Origin: Breoghania sp. L-A4
GTDB taxonomy: Bacteria > Pseudomonadota > Alphaproteobacteria > Rhizobiales > Stappiaceae
Direction: 5' to 3'
DNA length: 64,000 bases
NCBI RefSeq assembly: GCF_003432385.1
Contig: NZ_CP031841.1
Coordinates: forward strand, 1,426,001-1,490,000
Shown: positions 46,581-56,445 of the stretch, piece by piece
How the letters are laid out: each line of letters opens with the position of its first letter
Position numbering within the stretch: the stretch's first letter is position 1
The notes under the pieces: generated by a model
Database searches by the model: none
What the model was told of the DNA's origin: nothing
Seen by the model: only the letters and a program-made list of their open reading frames with translations
Position numbers and translations under genes: made by a program

Positions 46581-46963
46581 TCCAGCCCCAGTTCCTTGAG
46601 CACCTCGGTGGCCGCGCGATAGCCGTCGACGCAGGCGGGCACGCCGCAATAGATCATCGAGTGGACGAGGATCTCGCGGATTTCGTCCTTGGTGACGCCG
46701 TTCTCAAGGCCGCCGCGCACGTGGATCTTGATCTCGTGCGGCCGGCCCAGCGCGATGAGCATTGCCAGCGTGATCATGGATTTCGTCTTGCGGTCGAGGC
46801 CGGGACGATCCCACACCTCGCCGAAGCAGTAGCGCGTGACCATGTCCTGCAGCGGCCATGTGAAGTCCGTGGCGTTGTCGGTCTGCTGCTCGGCGCCCGC
46901 CGATCCGAACATCTCGCGGCGTATCTCGAGCCCGCGTTCGAACGTTGCGTCCTTGTCTGCCAT
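46577..46963 (-). CDS. Carboxymuconolactone decarboxylase-family protein
   Basis: The 128-residue protein has the CMD fold: 'DRKTKSMITLAMLIALGRP' and 'IRGGLENGVTKDEIREIL'-type helix (visible: 'RGGLENGVTKDEIREIL'), ending 'SMIYCGVPACVDGYRAATE'. It is close in size to PcaC (4-carboxymuconolactone decarboxylase), but no other protocatechuate genes are here, so the reaction is uncertain. The ATG at 46963 is favoured over an upstream extension. Its stop overlaps the next start. Confidence 0.85.
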   Translation of the reverse strand: MADKDATFERGLEIRREMFGSAGAEQQTDNATDFTWPLQDMVTRYCFGEVWDRPGLDRKTKSMITLAMLIALGRPHEIKIHVRGGLENGVTKDEIREILVHSMIYCGVPACVDGYRAATEVLKELGLE

Positions 46964-47072
46964 TGATTCCCCGGGTTGGCGCCGGATCAACGTCCGGCTT
47001 GAGACGGTTGTGACGGTGCATGTGATCATCGGCCCGTCGTTCGCGCGGGCCGTGGAAACGAAGACGCGCGGT

Positions 47073-48314
47073 TCAGGCGTTGGCCTCGCGGATGCGTTTG
47101 AGCTCCGCGCGCGCCACCTGACGGCGGTGCACGGCGTCGGGTCCGTCGGCGAAGCGCAGGGTGCGCAGTTGCATCCACATGGCGGCCAGCGGCGTGTCCT
47201 GGGAGATCCCCATACCGCCGTGCATCTGGATCGCCTCGTCGACGACCTTCAAGGCCATGCGCGGGGCGGCCACCTTGATCTGGCTGATCAAGGCTTGCGC
47301 CTCGCGCACGCCTTGCGTGTCCATGGCGTGCGCCGCGCGCAGGCACAGGAGCCGCGTCTGGTCGATGTCGATGCGGCATTCCGCGATGATGTCGTGATTG
47401 GCGCCGAGATCCGTGAGCGGCTTGCCGAAGGCGGTGCGGTCCAGCGCGCGGCGGCACATCAGATCCAGCGCGCGCTCCGCCTGGCCGATGGCGCGCATGC
47501 AATGATGGATGCGGCCGGGCCCGAGCCGCCCCTGCGCCACCTCGAAGCCGCGGCCTTCGCCGAGGATCAGGTTTTCCGCCGGCACCCGCACATCGGTGAA
47601 GCGGATATGCATGTGGCCGTGCGGCGCGTCGTCATGACCGAACACCTCCATCGGCCGCAGCACCTCGATGCCCGGCGTGCCGGCGGGGACGAAGAACTGC
47701 GAGTGACGGGCGTGTTTGGCGCCGCCGGGATCGGTGCAGGTCATGACGATGTAGATTTCGCAGCGCGGATCGCCGGCGCCCGACGCCCACCATTTCTCGC
47801 CGTTGAGCACCCAGGTGTCGCCGTCGCGATGCGCCCGCATGGCGATGTTGGTGGCGTCCGACGACGCGACGTCCGGCTCCGTCATCAGGTAGGCGGAGCG
47901 GATCTCGCCGTCGAGCAGGGGCTTCAGCCAGCGCTGCTTGTGTTCGGGCGTGCCGTAGCGCTCGATCACCTCCATGTTGCCGGTGTCCGGCGCCGAGCAG
48001 TTGAAGACCTCCGCCGCGATCCGCGCCCATCCGGTCTGTTCCGCGATATAGGCGTATTCGACGGTGGTGAGGCCGAAGCCGCGTGTCGAATCCGTCAGCC
48101 AGAAATTCCAAAGGCCCCGTTCGCGCGCCTTGGCCTTCAGGCTTTCCAGGATCTCGCTCTGGCGTGCGGTGAAGACAAACCGGTCGCCGGCCTTGCCGAT
48201 CTCCGTGTGATACTCCACGTCGAGCGGCATGATCTCCTCGCGCACCATGGCGCGCACGGCGGCGACCAGTGGCGCGACGCGGTCGCTCATTCCCAGATCC
48301 ATCGAGCCGTTCAT
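47073..48314 (-). CDS. Acyl-CoA dehydrogenase family protein
   Basis: The 413-residue FAD enzyme has 'YLMTEPDVASSDATNIAM' (the TEPxxxSD flavin/substrate region), 'NGEKWWASGAG' and the C-terminal 'AIQMHGGMGISQDTPLA' signature. It looks like the ACAD10/11 subgroup, which handles unusual acyl-CoAs such as 4-hydroxy or branched ones (family knowledge). It leads the three-gene operon (acyl-CoA dehydrogenase, CMD, 3-HIBDH) at 45.7-48.3 kb. The start ATG at 48314 has a strong GGGGGAG upstream. Confidence 0.9.
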   Translation of the reverse strand: MNGSMDLGMSDRVAPLVAAVRAMVREEIMPLDVEYHTEIGKAGDRFVFTARQSEILESLKAKARERGLWNFWLTDSTRGFGLTTVEYAYIAEQTGWARIAAEVFNCSAPDTGNMEVIERYGTPEHKQRWLKPLLDGEIRSAYLMTEPDVASSDATNIAMRAHRDGDTWVLNGEKWWASGAGDPRCEIYIVMTCTDPGGAKHARHSQFFVPAGTPGIEVLRPMEVFGHDDAPHGHMHIRFTDVRVPAENLILGEGRGFEVAQGRLGPGRIHHCMRAIGQAERALDLMCRRALDRTAFGKPLTDLGANHDIIAECRIDIDQTRLLCLRAAHAMDTQGVREAQALISQIKVAAPRMALKVVDEAIQMHGGMGISQDTPLAAMWMQLRTLRFADGPDAVHRRQVARAELKRIREANA

Positions 48315-48714
48315 ATGGTCTCCCCCGCCCATGGGAATCATCCATTTGAATGATCGTTGGGGAAAGCCTATTGCGCGCGTCGCATGCAGCGCAAGCATTG
48401 CCGGGTCTCACCCCGTGAGGCAGGCTTCTCAACGGCCGCGCGGCCTCTGGCGGATTGCGTGCCGCCGTCCGCATCTTACATGTAATATCATCCGGTTCCG
48501 CATAGCCCATAGGCACTATTTCCCGTGTGCGGGGCATTGGTTACGATCACGGCCAGTCAGGCGTCCGCAAGAGGCGTTTGCAGGGGATTCTGGCGGTTGC
48601 ACACGGGTACCCGGACGCCGCCGCAAAGCCCCGATAGCAGAAACAAGCCTTCCGGCCGCGCGCCGGCGGGCGGGCGTGACCGGTTCCAGCCGGAACCGCC
48701 GTTGGGAGGACCAC
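48315..48714. promoter_or_regulatory. Divergent promoter region with palindrome TTACATGTAA
   Basis: About 400 bases between the acyl-CoA dehydrogenase operon (reverse) and the SsuA-like importer (forward). A perfect 10-bp palindrome, TTACATGTAA, at 48476-48485 sits in a short AT-rich stretch and is a plausible operator (GntR/FadR type, inferred). No gene is seen. Confidence 0.4.
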
Positions 48715-49719
48715 ATGGGCATTTTCAAGACGTTGGCCGCCGGCTGGTGCGACACAACCGGCGTGCGCAGGCCATCCGCCGCGGCTTTGGCGCTTGCGGG
48801 CGTTGCCGCTCTCGCATCCGTGGCGCTCACACCTGCCGCGCAGGCCGCGGAAACCATCCGCATCGGCGTGCTGAAGTTCGGCACGGTCAACTGGGAACTG
48901 GACGTGATCCAGCGCCACAAGCTGGATGAGGCCAACGAGATCTCGCTCGATGTGGTGGAGCTTGCCAACAATCAGGCGACCACGGTGGCGCTGCTGTCGG
49001 GCGACGTGGACATGATCGTCTCGGACTGGCTGTGGGTCTCGCGCGAGCGCTCCCTGGGCAAGAAGCTGACCTTCGTGCCGTACAGCTCGTCGGTGGGCGC
49101 GATCATGGTGCCGCCCGGATCCGGCATCAAGACGCTGGCGGATCTCAAGGGCAAGACGCTGGCGGTGGCCGGCGGGCCGCTCGACAAGAGCTGGCTGATG
49201 CTGCGTGGCCTGGCAAAGAAAGAATATGGCTTCGACCTGAAGGACGAGACCGAACAGGTGTTCGGCGCGCCGCCGCTGCTGGCCAAGAAGGCGGAGCAGG
49301 GCGAAGTGGACGCTGTGCTCAACTACTGGCACTACAGCGCACGGCTGGAAGCCAAGGGGTTCACCCAGCTGATCGGCGCCAACGATGCGGCGATGAAGCT
49401 CGGCGCCCGCGGGCCCATCTCGGCCATCGGCTACGTGTTCAACGAGGACTGGGCGAATGAACACGTGGGCGCGGTGAAGAACTTCATCCAGGCGTCGCGC
49501 GATGCCAAGGAACTGATGCGCACCTCGGACGCCGTCTGGGAGGAGCTGCGCGCGGCGACCCGCGCGGGCGATGACGCGACGCTGGCTGCCTTGCGCGACC
49601 GGTTCCGCGAGGGCATCCCCGACCGCCCCATCGCCGAGGAAATGGAAGACACGGCGCGGATCTACGATGTGCTGGCGGAGATCGGCGGCGAGAAGCTGGT
49701 CGGCCCGCCAAGGCGATGA
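48715..49719 (+). CDS. SsuA/TauA-like ABC substrate-binding protein
   Basis: The 334-residue protein has an N-terminal signal region ('ALALAGVAALASVALTPAA') and the SBP fold 'IRIGVLKFGTVNWELDVI'. Conserved features of NitT/TauT-type proteins include 'VELANNQATTVALLSGDVD' and 'LADLKGKTLAVAGGPLDKS'. It probably binds a small organic compound (sulphonate, thiamine precursor or similar). The ATG follows GGGAGGA closely. It is the first gene of a three-gene importer with the permease and ATPase. Confidence 0.88.
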   Translation: MGIFKTLAAGWCDTTGVRRPSAAALALAGVAALASVALTPAAQAAETIRIGVLKFGTVNWELDVIQRHKLDEANEISLDVVELANNQATTVALLSGDVDMIVSDWLWVSRERSLGKKLTFVPYSSSVGAIMVPPGSGIKTLADLKGKTLAVAGGPLDKSWLMLRGLAKKEYGFDLKDETEQVFGAPPLLAKKAEQGEVDAVLNYWHYSARLEAKGFTQLIGANDAAMKLGARGPISAIGYVFNEDWANEHVGAVKNFIQASRDAKELMRTSDAVWEELRAATRAGDDATLAALRDRFREGIPDRPIAEEMEDTARIYDVLAEIGGEKLVGPPRR

Positions 49720-49814
49720 CGCCAGGCACCTTCTGGCCCGTGCTGGTCAATGGGTCCTGACGGGTCGGGCGGAGTGTCCATGGCGGGCCTGACGGACGAT
49801 GGGGAGCACGCGCC

Positions 49815-50573
49815 TTGCGAAGCCTGACGCGTCTTCCCATCGGCCTGCTGTCGGTGGCCGGGTTCCTCGCCCTGTGGGCGGGGATCGCCGCCATCGCCGG
49901 CAGCTCCGACGTGCCGGGACCGCAGGCCGTGGTCTCCTTCATGATCCGCGAGGCGCTGGCGGGCGAGCTGTTCCCGCATCTCGGCATCACGCTTGCCCGG
50001 GTGGTGGCGGCCTTCGTCATCTCCATGACCATCGGCTCGGCCATCGGCGTCGCGATGGGCCAGCACCGGACGCTCGACCGGGTGCTTGATCCCTGGGTGA
50101 TCCTGATGATCAACATGCCGGCGCTGGTGGTGATCGTGCTGTGCTACATCTGGATCGGCCTGACGGAGGCCGCGGCCATCACCGCCGTGGCGCTGAACAA
50201 GATCCCCAACGTGGTGATCACCCTGCGCGAGGGAGCGCGGGCGCTGGATCCGCAGCTCGGCGAAATGGCGAAGGTCTACAAGTTCTCGCGCGCCCGCATG
50301 CTGCGCCATGTCATCGTGCCGCAGTTGCAGCCGTTCATCGCGGCGGCCGGGCGCTCGGGCCTGGCGCTGATCTGGAAGATCGTGCTCGTGGTGGAACTGC
50401 TCGGCCGGTCGAACGGTGTCGGCTTCCAGATCCATCTCTATTTTCAACTTTTCGATGTGGCGGCGATTCTCGGCTACGCTCTGGCCTTCGTCATCGTGAT
50501 GCTCGCAATCGAATTTTTCATGGTGCAGCCCCTTGAAGCCCATCTCAACCGCTGGCGGCCGAAACCGGCTTGA
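49815..50573 (+). CDS. NitT/TauT-family ABC permease
   Basis: The 252-residue protein has about six helices; the EAA-like loop is 'LREGARALDPQLGEMAKVY'. The first residues 'RSLTRLPIGLLSVAGFLAL' form the first helix. The start is TTG at 49815. The end overlaps the ATPase gene by 41 bp, typical of coupled ABC genes. It forms the channel for the SBP encoded at 48715-49719. Confidence 0.88.
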   Translation: MRSLTRLPIGLLSVAGFLALWAGIAAIAGSSDVPGPQAVVSFMIREALAGELFPHLGITLARVVAAFVISMTIGSAIGVAMGQHRTLDRVLDPWVILMINMPALVVIVLCYIWIGLTEAAAITAVALNKIPNVVITLREGARALDPQLGEMAKVYKFSRARMLRHVIVPQLQPFIAAAGRSGLALIWKIVLVVELLGRSNGVGFQIHLYFQLFDVAAILGYALAFVIVMLAIEFFMVQPLEAHLNRWRPKPA

Positions 50574-51315
50574 GGTCGCGATCCGCCGCAAGGGCTTCGA
50601 TATCGCCGAGGGCGGTTCCATCGAGGTGCTGCGCGATCTCGCCTTCACGCTGGAGCCCGGGACGTTTACCTGCATGATCGGGCCGTCGGGCTGCGGCAAG
50701 ACGACCGCGCTGCGCATCATCCTCGGTCTGGACGACGACTATCAGGGCGCAATCCGTCTGCCCGACGCCCGGCGCGAGGCCGGCGACGCGGACACCGACG
50801 GCGGCGCGCGCATCGCCGCGGTGTTCCAGGAGCCAAGGCTGCTGCCGTGGCGCACGGTGGAGCAGAACGTGCGCCTGGCGCTGCCGCCCGGAAGCACGCC
50901 GGATCTCGACGCGCTGTTCGCAACGCTGGGCCTTGAGGAGATGCGCGACCGCTACCCCTCCGAGCTGTCGCTGGGGCTGGCGCGCCGCGCGGCCCTGGCG
51001 CGCGCCTTCGCCGTGATGCCGGATATCCTGCTGCTGGACGAGCCGTTTGTGTCGCTGGACGAGCGCACGGCGGAGCGGCTGCGCAGCCTGCTGGAGACCC
51101 TGTGGCAGACGCAGCGCGCCACGGTGCTGATGGTCACCCATAATGTGCGCGAGGCGGTGCGTCTGGCCGACCGGCTGCTGCTGGTGGGCGGCCATCCGGC
51201 GTCCGTGGTCGGCGACGTCGCCGTGCCGCTGCCGCGCGCCGGCCGTGGCAAATGGGACGCCAGCGGTTTTCTTGACGACTTGTGCGAGACCTATCCCGAG
51301 ACGGTGCACATCTGA
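50533..51315 (+). CDS. NitT/TauT-type ABC ATPase with a degenerate signature motif
   Basis: The 260-residue protein has Walker A 'MIGPSGCGKTTALRIILG', a Q-loop 'AVFQEPRLLPWRTVEQNV' and Walker B 'ILLLDEPFVSLDE'. The ABC signature is unusual: 'ELSLGLARRAALARAFA' replaces the normal LSGGxRQR, with Leu at the second conserved Gly. Switch His is present ('MVTHNVREAV'). The activity is probably kept, but the signature merits checking. The start is TTG at 50533, inside the permease gene. Confidence 0.85.
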   Translation: MKPISTAGGRNRLEVAIRRKGFDIAEGGSIEVLRDLAFTLEPGTFTCMIGPSGCGKTTALRIILGLDDDYQGAIRLPDARREAGDADTDGGARIAAVFQEPRLLPWRTVEQNVRLALPPGSTPDLDALFATLGLEEMRDRYPSELSLGLARRAALARAFAVMPDILLLDEPFVSLDERTAERLRSLLETLWQTQRATVLMVTHNVREAVRLADRLLLVGGHPASVVGDVAVPLPRAGRGKWDASGFLDDLCETYPETVHI

Positions 51316-51331
51316 ATCGGGCTCAGTGCCT

Positions 51332-52367
51332 TCAGTTCCTGGGCCCCAGGCATCGCCGCCCGGCGGCGCGGTGCTGCCGCGGATGATCAGCTCGGTGGGC
51401 AGAATGACCGGCTCCTTCGGTGCGTCCTTGCCCGCCAGCATGTCCAGCATCACGGTCATGGCCTCCTCGCCCATCTTGCGGCGCGGCTGGCGCACGGTGG
51501 ACAGCGGCGGCACCGTGCAACTGGCGAACTGGATGTCGTCGAAGCCGATCACGGAAAAGTCGCGCGGCACCGCATGGCCGCGCGCGCTCAGCGCCAGCAT
51601 CACGCCGATTGCCATCTCGTCGTTGGCGCAGAAGAAGGCCGTGGGCAGCGTGTCGCGCATGAACAGCCGCTCCACCGCCTGACGGCCGCTCTCGATGGAG
51701 AAATCCCCGCCAGCACCAGCGCCTCGTCAACGGCGATTCCCGCCGCGATCAGCGCCTGATTGTAGCCGGCGCGGCGCTGGACGGAGAGAATGTTGCCCGA
51801 CGGTCCCGCGATGTGGGCGATGCGCCGGTGTCCCTGCTCGATCAGGTGATGGGTGGCGCCGCGCGCCGTTTGCACGTTGTCGATACCGACAAAAGGGGCA
51901 GCCTCATCGGGTAGCATTTCCGAAATCGCGATGACCGGCGGCAGCCGCGTGGGCGTGGCGCCGGCGCCCCACGGCAGGTTGCCGGTCAGCAGCACCAGCC
52001 CGTCGGCCTTGTGCGAGCGGGTGAAGGCGAGATAGGTCGCCTCGATTTCGGGGTCGCGCTCGGTGTTGCCGATCAGCAGACCGTAGCCGCGCTTGTTGGC
52101 GACACTCTCAAGCCCCTGCAGGATGTTGGAGAAGAACGGATTGCCGATGTCCGGAATCATCACGAGGATCATCCGCGACGACTGCCGGCGCAGGTTCTGC
52201 GCCATGGCGTTGGCCATGTAGCCGGTGCGCGAGATCGCCGCGTGCACCCGCTTGCGCGTACTCTCGGCGACTTTTTCCGGTGAATGAATGGCCCGGCTGA
52301 CCGTGGCGATGGAGACGTCCGCGATTCGCGCGACGTCCTCGATCGTGGCCGGCTTGCTGTGCTGCAA
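51332..52367 (-). pseudogene. LacI-family regulator of the sugar operon, two apparent frameshifts
   Basis: From a TTG at 52367 ('QHSKPATIEDVARIADVSIA') the HTH and hinge ('YMANAMAQNLRRQSSRMIL') are typical LacI. The effector domain continues ('DIGNPFFSNILQGLESVAN', 'HRRIAHIAGPSG') to 'LVLAG'. The frame then shifts: the sense resumes as 'ERLFMRDTLPTAFFCANDE' and 'SVIGFDDIQFASCTVPPLS'. One base added to the run at 51705-51708, and one in the GGGG near 51350, restores 345 residues ending at 51332. It is divergent from the sugar ABC genes, so it is their probable repressor. Sequencing error is likely. Confidence 0.8.
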
Positions 52368-52658
52368 AAGGGTCTCCCGCTGCCCGTCGGATGGCTGGCA
52401 CCTGATCCGGCGTCGTCCGAACGACTCCGCCGTCTTACTGTGTGGCGCGGTGGCGATGATAGCCCGAATGATGGCGAAATTGAAAATGTTTGCACTTTTT
52501 ATGAAAAGGTTTACATTGGCTGAAACGTGGGGAAAAGAGACGTTCATTCGTCCGCCCCGTGAGGCCCGTCGCCGGCGGCGTAATCCCGTTCGGGAATCGC
52601 CAGAGGCAATGGCGAGCCTGCCGTCGTGACCGCACCTGTTCTTTGGGAGGAGAGCACC

Positions 52659-54221
52659 GTGTCGCAAGCCGCCACAGCCATGGACGCCACCGGTGCGACC
52701 GCAGACTCAGCCCCCGTGCTGCTGCAGGGCCGCGGCATCAGCAAGTCGTTCGGCGACGTGCAGGTCCTGTTTTCCGTCGACTTCGACATCCGCGCCGGCG
52801 AGGTGCATGCGCTGCTGGGCGAGAACGGCGCCGGCAAATCCACCCTTATGAAGATCCTGACCGGCTTCCTGCGCCCCACGCTGGGGCAGCTGATGCTGGG
52901 CGGCGAACCCGTCGTGCTGCCGCCGAACGGCGCCGCCGAGGCGCTGGGCATCGTGCTGATTCACCAGGAGCTCAACCTCGCCGCCGAACTGACGGTGCAG
53001 GAGAACATCTTTTTGGGCCGCGAATTGCGCCGCGGCTGGTTCCTCGACCGCGCCCGCATGCGCGCGCTCACCGAGGACGTGCTGGAGCGCCTGCATGTCG
53101 ATCTCGATCCCGATACGCGGATCAAGGATCTCGCCGTCTCCGACAAGCAGATGGTGGAGATCGCCAAGGCGATGAGCCGCGACGCGCGCGTGCTGGTGAT
53201 GGACGAGCCGACGGCGGCACTGAGCGCGGCGGAGACGGTCTCGTTCTTCGAGCAGGTGCGGCGGCTGCGCGATCAGGGCGTCGGCATCGTGTTCATCTCG
53301 CACAAGCTCGACGAGGTGAAGTTGCTCGCCGACCGGGTCACCATCCTGCGCGACGGCCAGAGGATCACGACACGGCCGGCCTCCGGACTCAGCGAGGAAG
53401 ACATGGCGCGCGCCATGGTCGGGCGTGAACTCAGCGACATGTTCCCGCCCAAATACGAACCGGACGTGGATGCGCCAATAGTGCTGGAAGGCGAGGGGAT
53501 TTCGGTTGCCGGCGAAGTGACGAACGCCGCGTTCCAGTTGCGCAAGGGCGAGATTCTCGGCATCGCGGGCCTGGTCGGCGCCGGCCGCACGGCGCTGTTC
53601 GAGGCGGTGGCGGGTCTGCGCCGCATGGACGCCGGCAGCCTGCGCCTGCGCGGCGAGCAAGCCCGATTCGAGACACCGGCGCAGGCGTCGCAGGCGGGCA
53701 TCGCCTATCTCACCAAGGACCGCAAGGGCAAGGGGCTGCTGCTCAACATGAACAGCCGCATCAACCTGACGCTTCTGGCGCTCGAGCGCTTCACCCGGCA
53801 CGGGCTGATCGACGAGCGGCACGAGGAACTGGCCCTGGCGCGCGCCAATCGCCGCTTCGACATCCGCGCCCGCGACCCCGGCGCACTTGTGGGCAGCCTG
53901 TCGGGCGGCAACCAGCAGAAGCTGCTGCTGGCCAAGGTGATGGAGATCGAACCCGAGATCATCATCGTCGACGAGCCGACGCGCGGCATCGACGTGGGCA
54001 CCAAGCAGCAGATCTATCATTTCCTGGCGGCGCTGGCGGCCGAGGGCAAATCCATCGTCCTGATCTCGTCGGAACTGCCAGAGATCATCGGCATGTCGCA
54101 TCGGGTCGCGGTGATGCGGGCGGGCGGCATCGTCGGCCTGCTGGAGGGCGACGAAATCGAGGAGCACGAGATCATGCGCTACGCCGCCGGTCTCAAGAAC
54201 AAAGTGGACGCCGATGCCTGA
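52659..54221 (+). CDS. Sugar ABC importer ATPase (RbsA/MglA-like)
   Basis: The 520-residue protein has two ABC domains, like RbsA: 'LLGENGAGKSTLMKILTG' (first Walker A) and the degenerate second site ('GLVGAGRTALFEAVAG') typical of sugar ATPases. The second signature is 'GSLSGGNQQKLLLAKVM'. The start is GTG at 52659 with GGGAGGAGAG upstream, in preference to an earlier in-frame GTG. It overlaps the permease start by 8 bp. It drives uptake of a sugar or polyol. Confidence 0.93.
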   Translation: MSQAATAMDATGATADSAPVLLQGRGISKSFGDVQVLFSVDFDIRAGEVHALLGENGAGKSTLMKILTGFLRPTLGQLMLGGEPVVLPPNGAAEALGIVLIHQELNLAAELTVQENIFLGRELRRGWFLDRARMRALTEDVLERLHVDLDPDTRIKDLAVSDKQMVEIAKAMSRDARVLVMDEPTAALSAAETVSFFEQVRRLRDQGVGIVFISHKLDEVKLLADRVTILRDGQRITTRPASGLSEEDMARAMVGRELSDMFPPKYEPDVDAPIVLEGEGISVAGEVTNAAFQLRKGEILGIAGLVGAGRTALFEAVAGLRRMDAGSLRLRGEQARFETPAQASQAGIAYLTKDRKGKGLLLNMNSRINLTLLALERFTRHGLIDERHEELALARANRRFDIRARDPGALVGSLSGGNQQKLLLAKVMEIEPEIIIVDEPTRGIDVGTKQQIYHFLAALAAEGKSIVLISSELPEIIGMSHRVAVMRAGGIVGLLEGDEIEEHEIMRYAAGLKNKVDADA

Positions 54222-55227
54222 TTTTGTGCGCAACATGGGGCTGCTGCCGCGGTCGTTCGAGTTCGATTTCCGGACCTGGGGACCGCTGTTGGCGCTGATC
54301 GCCCTGATCATCGTCGGCACGCTGGTGAACCCGGCGTTCCTCAGCTACGGCAACATATCCAACATCCTGACCCGCAGCGCCTTCATCGGCGTCATCGCCG
54401 TGGGCGCCACCTTCGTCATCACCGCCGGCGGCATCGATCTGTCCGTGGGCGCCATGGCCGCCTTCATCTCCGGCGTCATGATCATCGCCATGAACGCGGC
54501 CGCCGGCTCGGTCGACAATCCCTATGTCGTGATCGCCATCGGCGTCGTGCTGTCGCTGGGGCTGGGGTTCGCGGCCGGGGCGCTGAACGGCCTGGTCTCG
54601 ACGCGCGGCAAGATCGAGGCCTTCATCGTCACCCTCGGGACGATGGGCATCTTCCGCTCGCTGGTGACCTATCTCGCCGACGGCGGCACGCTGTCGCTCG
54701 ACTTCGCCATTCGCGGCGCCTACCGCCCCGTCTACTACGGGGCGATCTTGGGTATCCCGGTACCGGTGGTCGTCTTCGTGGTGATCGCGGCGCTGGGCTG
54801 GGTGCTGCTCAACCGCACGCGCTTCGGCCGGCACTGCTTCGCCATCGGCTCCAACGAGGACGTGGCGCGCTACTCCGCCGTCCAGGTCGACCGGGTCAAG
54901 ACGCTGACCTACATGCTGCAGGGCCTGTGCGTGGCGCTGGCGACCATCATCTACGTGCCGCGCCTGGGTTCCGCGTCGTCGTCCACCGGGGTGCTGTGGG
55001 AGCTGGAAGCCATCGCCGCGGTGATCATCGGCGGCACGGTGCTCAAGGGCGGCTACGGCCGCATCGGCGGCACGGTCATCGGCGCGATCCTGCTGACGAT
55101 GATCGGCAACATCCTCAACCTCACCGACGTGATCTCCAATTATCTCAACGGCACGGTGCAGGGGATCATCATCATCGTGGCTGTCTATCTGCAGCGCGGA
55201 AGCTGGCGCAAGGACACGGGAAAATAA
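54214..55227 (+). CDS. Sugar ABC importer permease (RbsC-like)
   Basis: The 337-residue protein has about ten helices with the RbsC-type motifs 'FVITAGGIDLSVGAMAAFI' and 'GTVLKGGYGRIGGTVIGAI'. It forms the membrane pore for the RbsA-like ATPase and the binding protein that follows. The start overlaps the ATPase stop. The end is followed by a 90-nt gap before the binding protein. Confidence 0.93.
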   Translation: MPDFVRNMGLLPRSFEFDFRTWGPLLALIALIIVGTLVNPAFLSYGNISNILTRSAFIGVIAVGATFVITAGGIDLSVGAMAAFISGVMIIAMNAAAGSVDNPYVVIAIGVVLSLGLGFAAGALNGLVSTRGKIEAFIVTLGTMGIFRSLVTYLADGGTLSLDFAIRGAYRPVYYGAILGIPVPVVVFVVIAALGWVLLNRTRFGRHCFAIGSNEDVARYSAVQVDRVKTLTYMLQGLCVALATIIYVPRLGSASSSTGVLWELEAIAAVIIGGTVLKGGYGRIGGTVIGAILLTMIGNILNLTDVISNYLNGTVQGIIIIVAVYLQRGSWRKDTGK

Positions 55228-55317
55228 GGTCCCGCAATCGAACGGGACGCTAGATCCCGGTCTGAAAAAGGGCACGCGACAATCGCGGCCGTTCACCAAA
55301 ACAGGGAGTGCAATGCG

Positions 55318-56271
55318 ATGACACTGAAGGCAAAACTGGCGGGTATCGCCTTATCCGCCTTGATGGTGCTGCCGGGCGTGGCGGCGGCCGCGGAGAAGGT
55401 CAAGATCGGCGTGTCGATCCCGGCCGCGACCCATGGCTGGGCGGGCGGCCTGAACTGGCACGCCGCCGAAGCCAAGAAGCGGCTGGAGGCGACCTATCCG
55501 AACCTCGAGATCGTGCTGGTGACGGCGAGCGGCCCGACGCAGCAGGCCAACGATCTGGAAGACCTCGTGTCGGTGCACAACATCAACGCCCTGGTGATCC
55601 TGCCGTTTGAATCCGAGCCGCTGACGGAGCCGGTGCGCCGGGTCAAGCTCAGCGGCGCCTTCATCACCGTGGTGGATCGTGGCCTGTCGCAGCCCGGCAT
55701 CGAGGATGTCTATGTGGCGGGCAACAACCCGGAACTGGGCCGCGTCTCGGCCGAATACATGAAGGAAAAGCTCGGCGGCAAGGGTGACATCGTGGTGCTG
55801 CGTGGCATCCCGACGGTGATCGACGACGAGCGCGTCGAGGCCTTCCAGAAGGGCATCGAGGGCACCGACATCAAGATCCTCGACATGAAGCACGCCAACT
55901 GGAACCGCGACGACGGCTTCGAGGTGATGCAGGACTTCCTGTCGCGCTTTCCCAAGATCGATGCGGTCTGGGCGCAGGACGACGACATCGCCCTGGGCGT
56001 CATAGAGGCGGTCAAGCAGGCCGGGCGCGAGAAGGAGCTTTTCATCGTCGGCGGCGCCGGCATGAAGGACATCATCAAGCGGGTGATGGACCACGATTCG
56101 CTGGTCCCCGTGGACGTGCTCTATCCGCCGGCGATGATCGCCACGGCAATGGAAGTCACGGCGCTGAAATACGTCTCCAACGCCGTGATCCAGGGCCGCT
56201 ACATCCTCGGCGCGCCGCTGGTCACGCCGGAGAACGCTGAGGAATTCTATTACCCCGACAGCCCGTTCTAG
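55318..56271 (+). CDS. Sugar ABC substrate-binding protein (RbsB-like)
   Basis: The 317-residue protein has a signal peptide ('ALSALMVLPGVAAAAEKVK') and the Peripla_BP_4 fold: 'IGVSIPAATHGWAGGLNWH', 'INALVILPFESEPLTEPVR' and 'VDRGLSQPGIEDVYVAGNN'. It binds the operon's sugar in the periplasm. In this operon the binding protein follows the ATPase and permease, unlike the usual rbs order only in detail. It is the third gene of the unit at 52.7-58.7 kb. Confidence 0.92.
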   Translation: MTLKAKLAGIALSALMVLPGVAAAAEKVKIGVSIPAATHGWAGGLNWHAAEAKKRLEATYPNLEIVLVTASGPTQQANDLEDLVSVHNINALVILPFESEPLTEPVRRVKLSGAFITVVDRGLSQPGIEDVYVAGNNPELGRVSAEYMKEKLGGKGDIVVLRGIPTVIDDERVEAFQKGIEGTDIKILDMKHANWNRDDGFEVMQDFLSRFPKIDAVWAQDDDIALGVIEAVKQAGREKELFIVGGAGMKDIIKRVMDHDSLVPVDVLYPPAMIATAMEVTALKYVSNAVIQGRYILGAPLVTPENAEEFYYPDSPF

Positions 56272-56445
56272 AAACCTCCCGTGCCTCGGGCATCCCGCGG
56301 TCACCGGACCGCGGACACGATGCCCGGGCACCTCCGCACCCGGCGGGGGCGCGCGGCCCATCACGCGCGCTCCCCGACGCCCGCGGCACAAGCGCGTGTG
56401 GCCGGCAAGAGATCCGGGCGACATCCTTTTCGACGAGGCAGAGAC

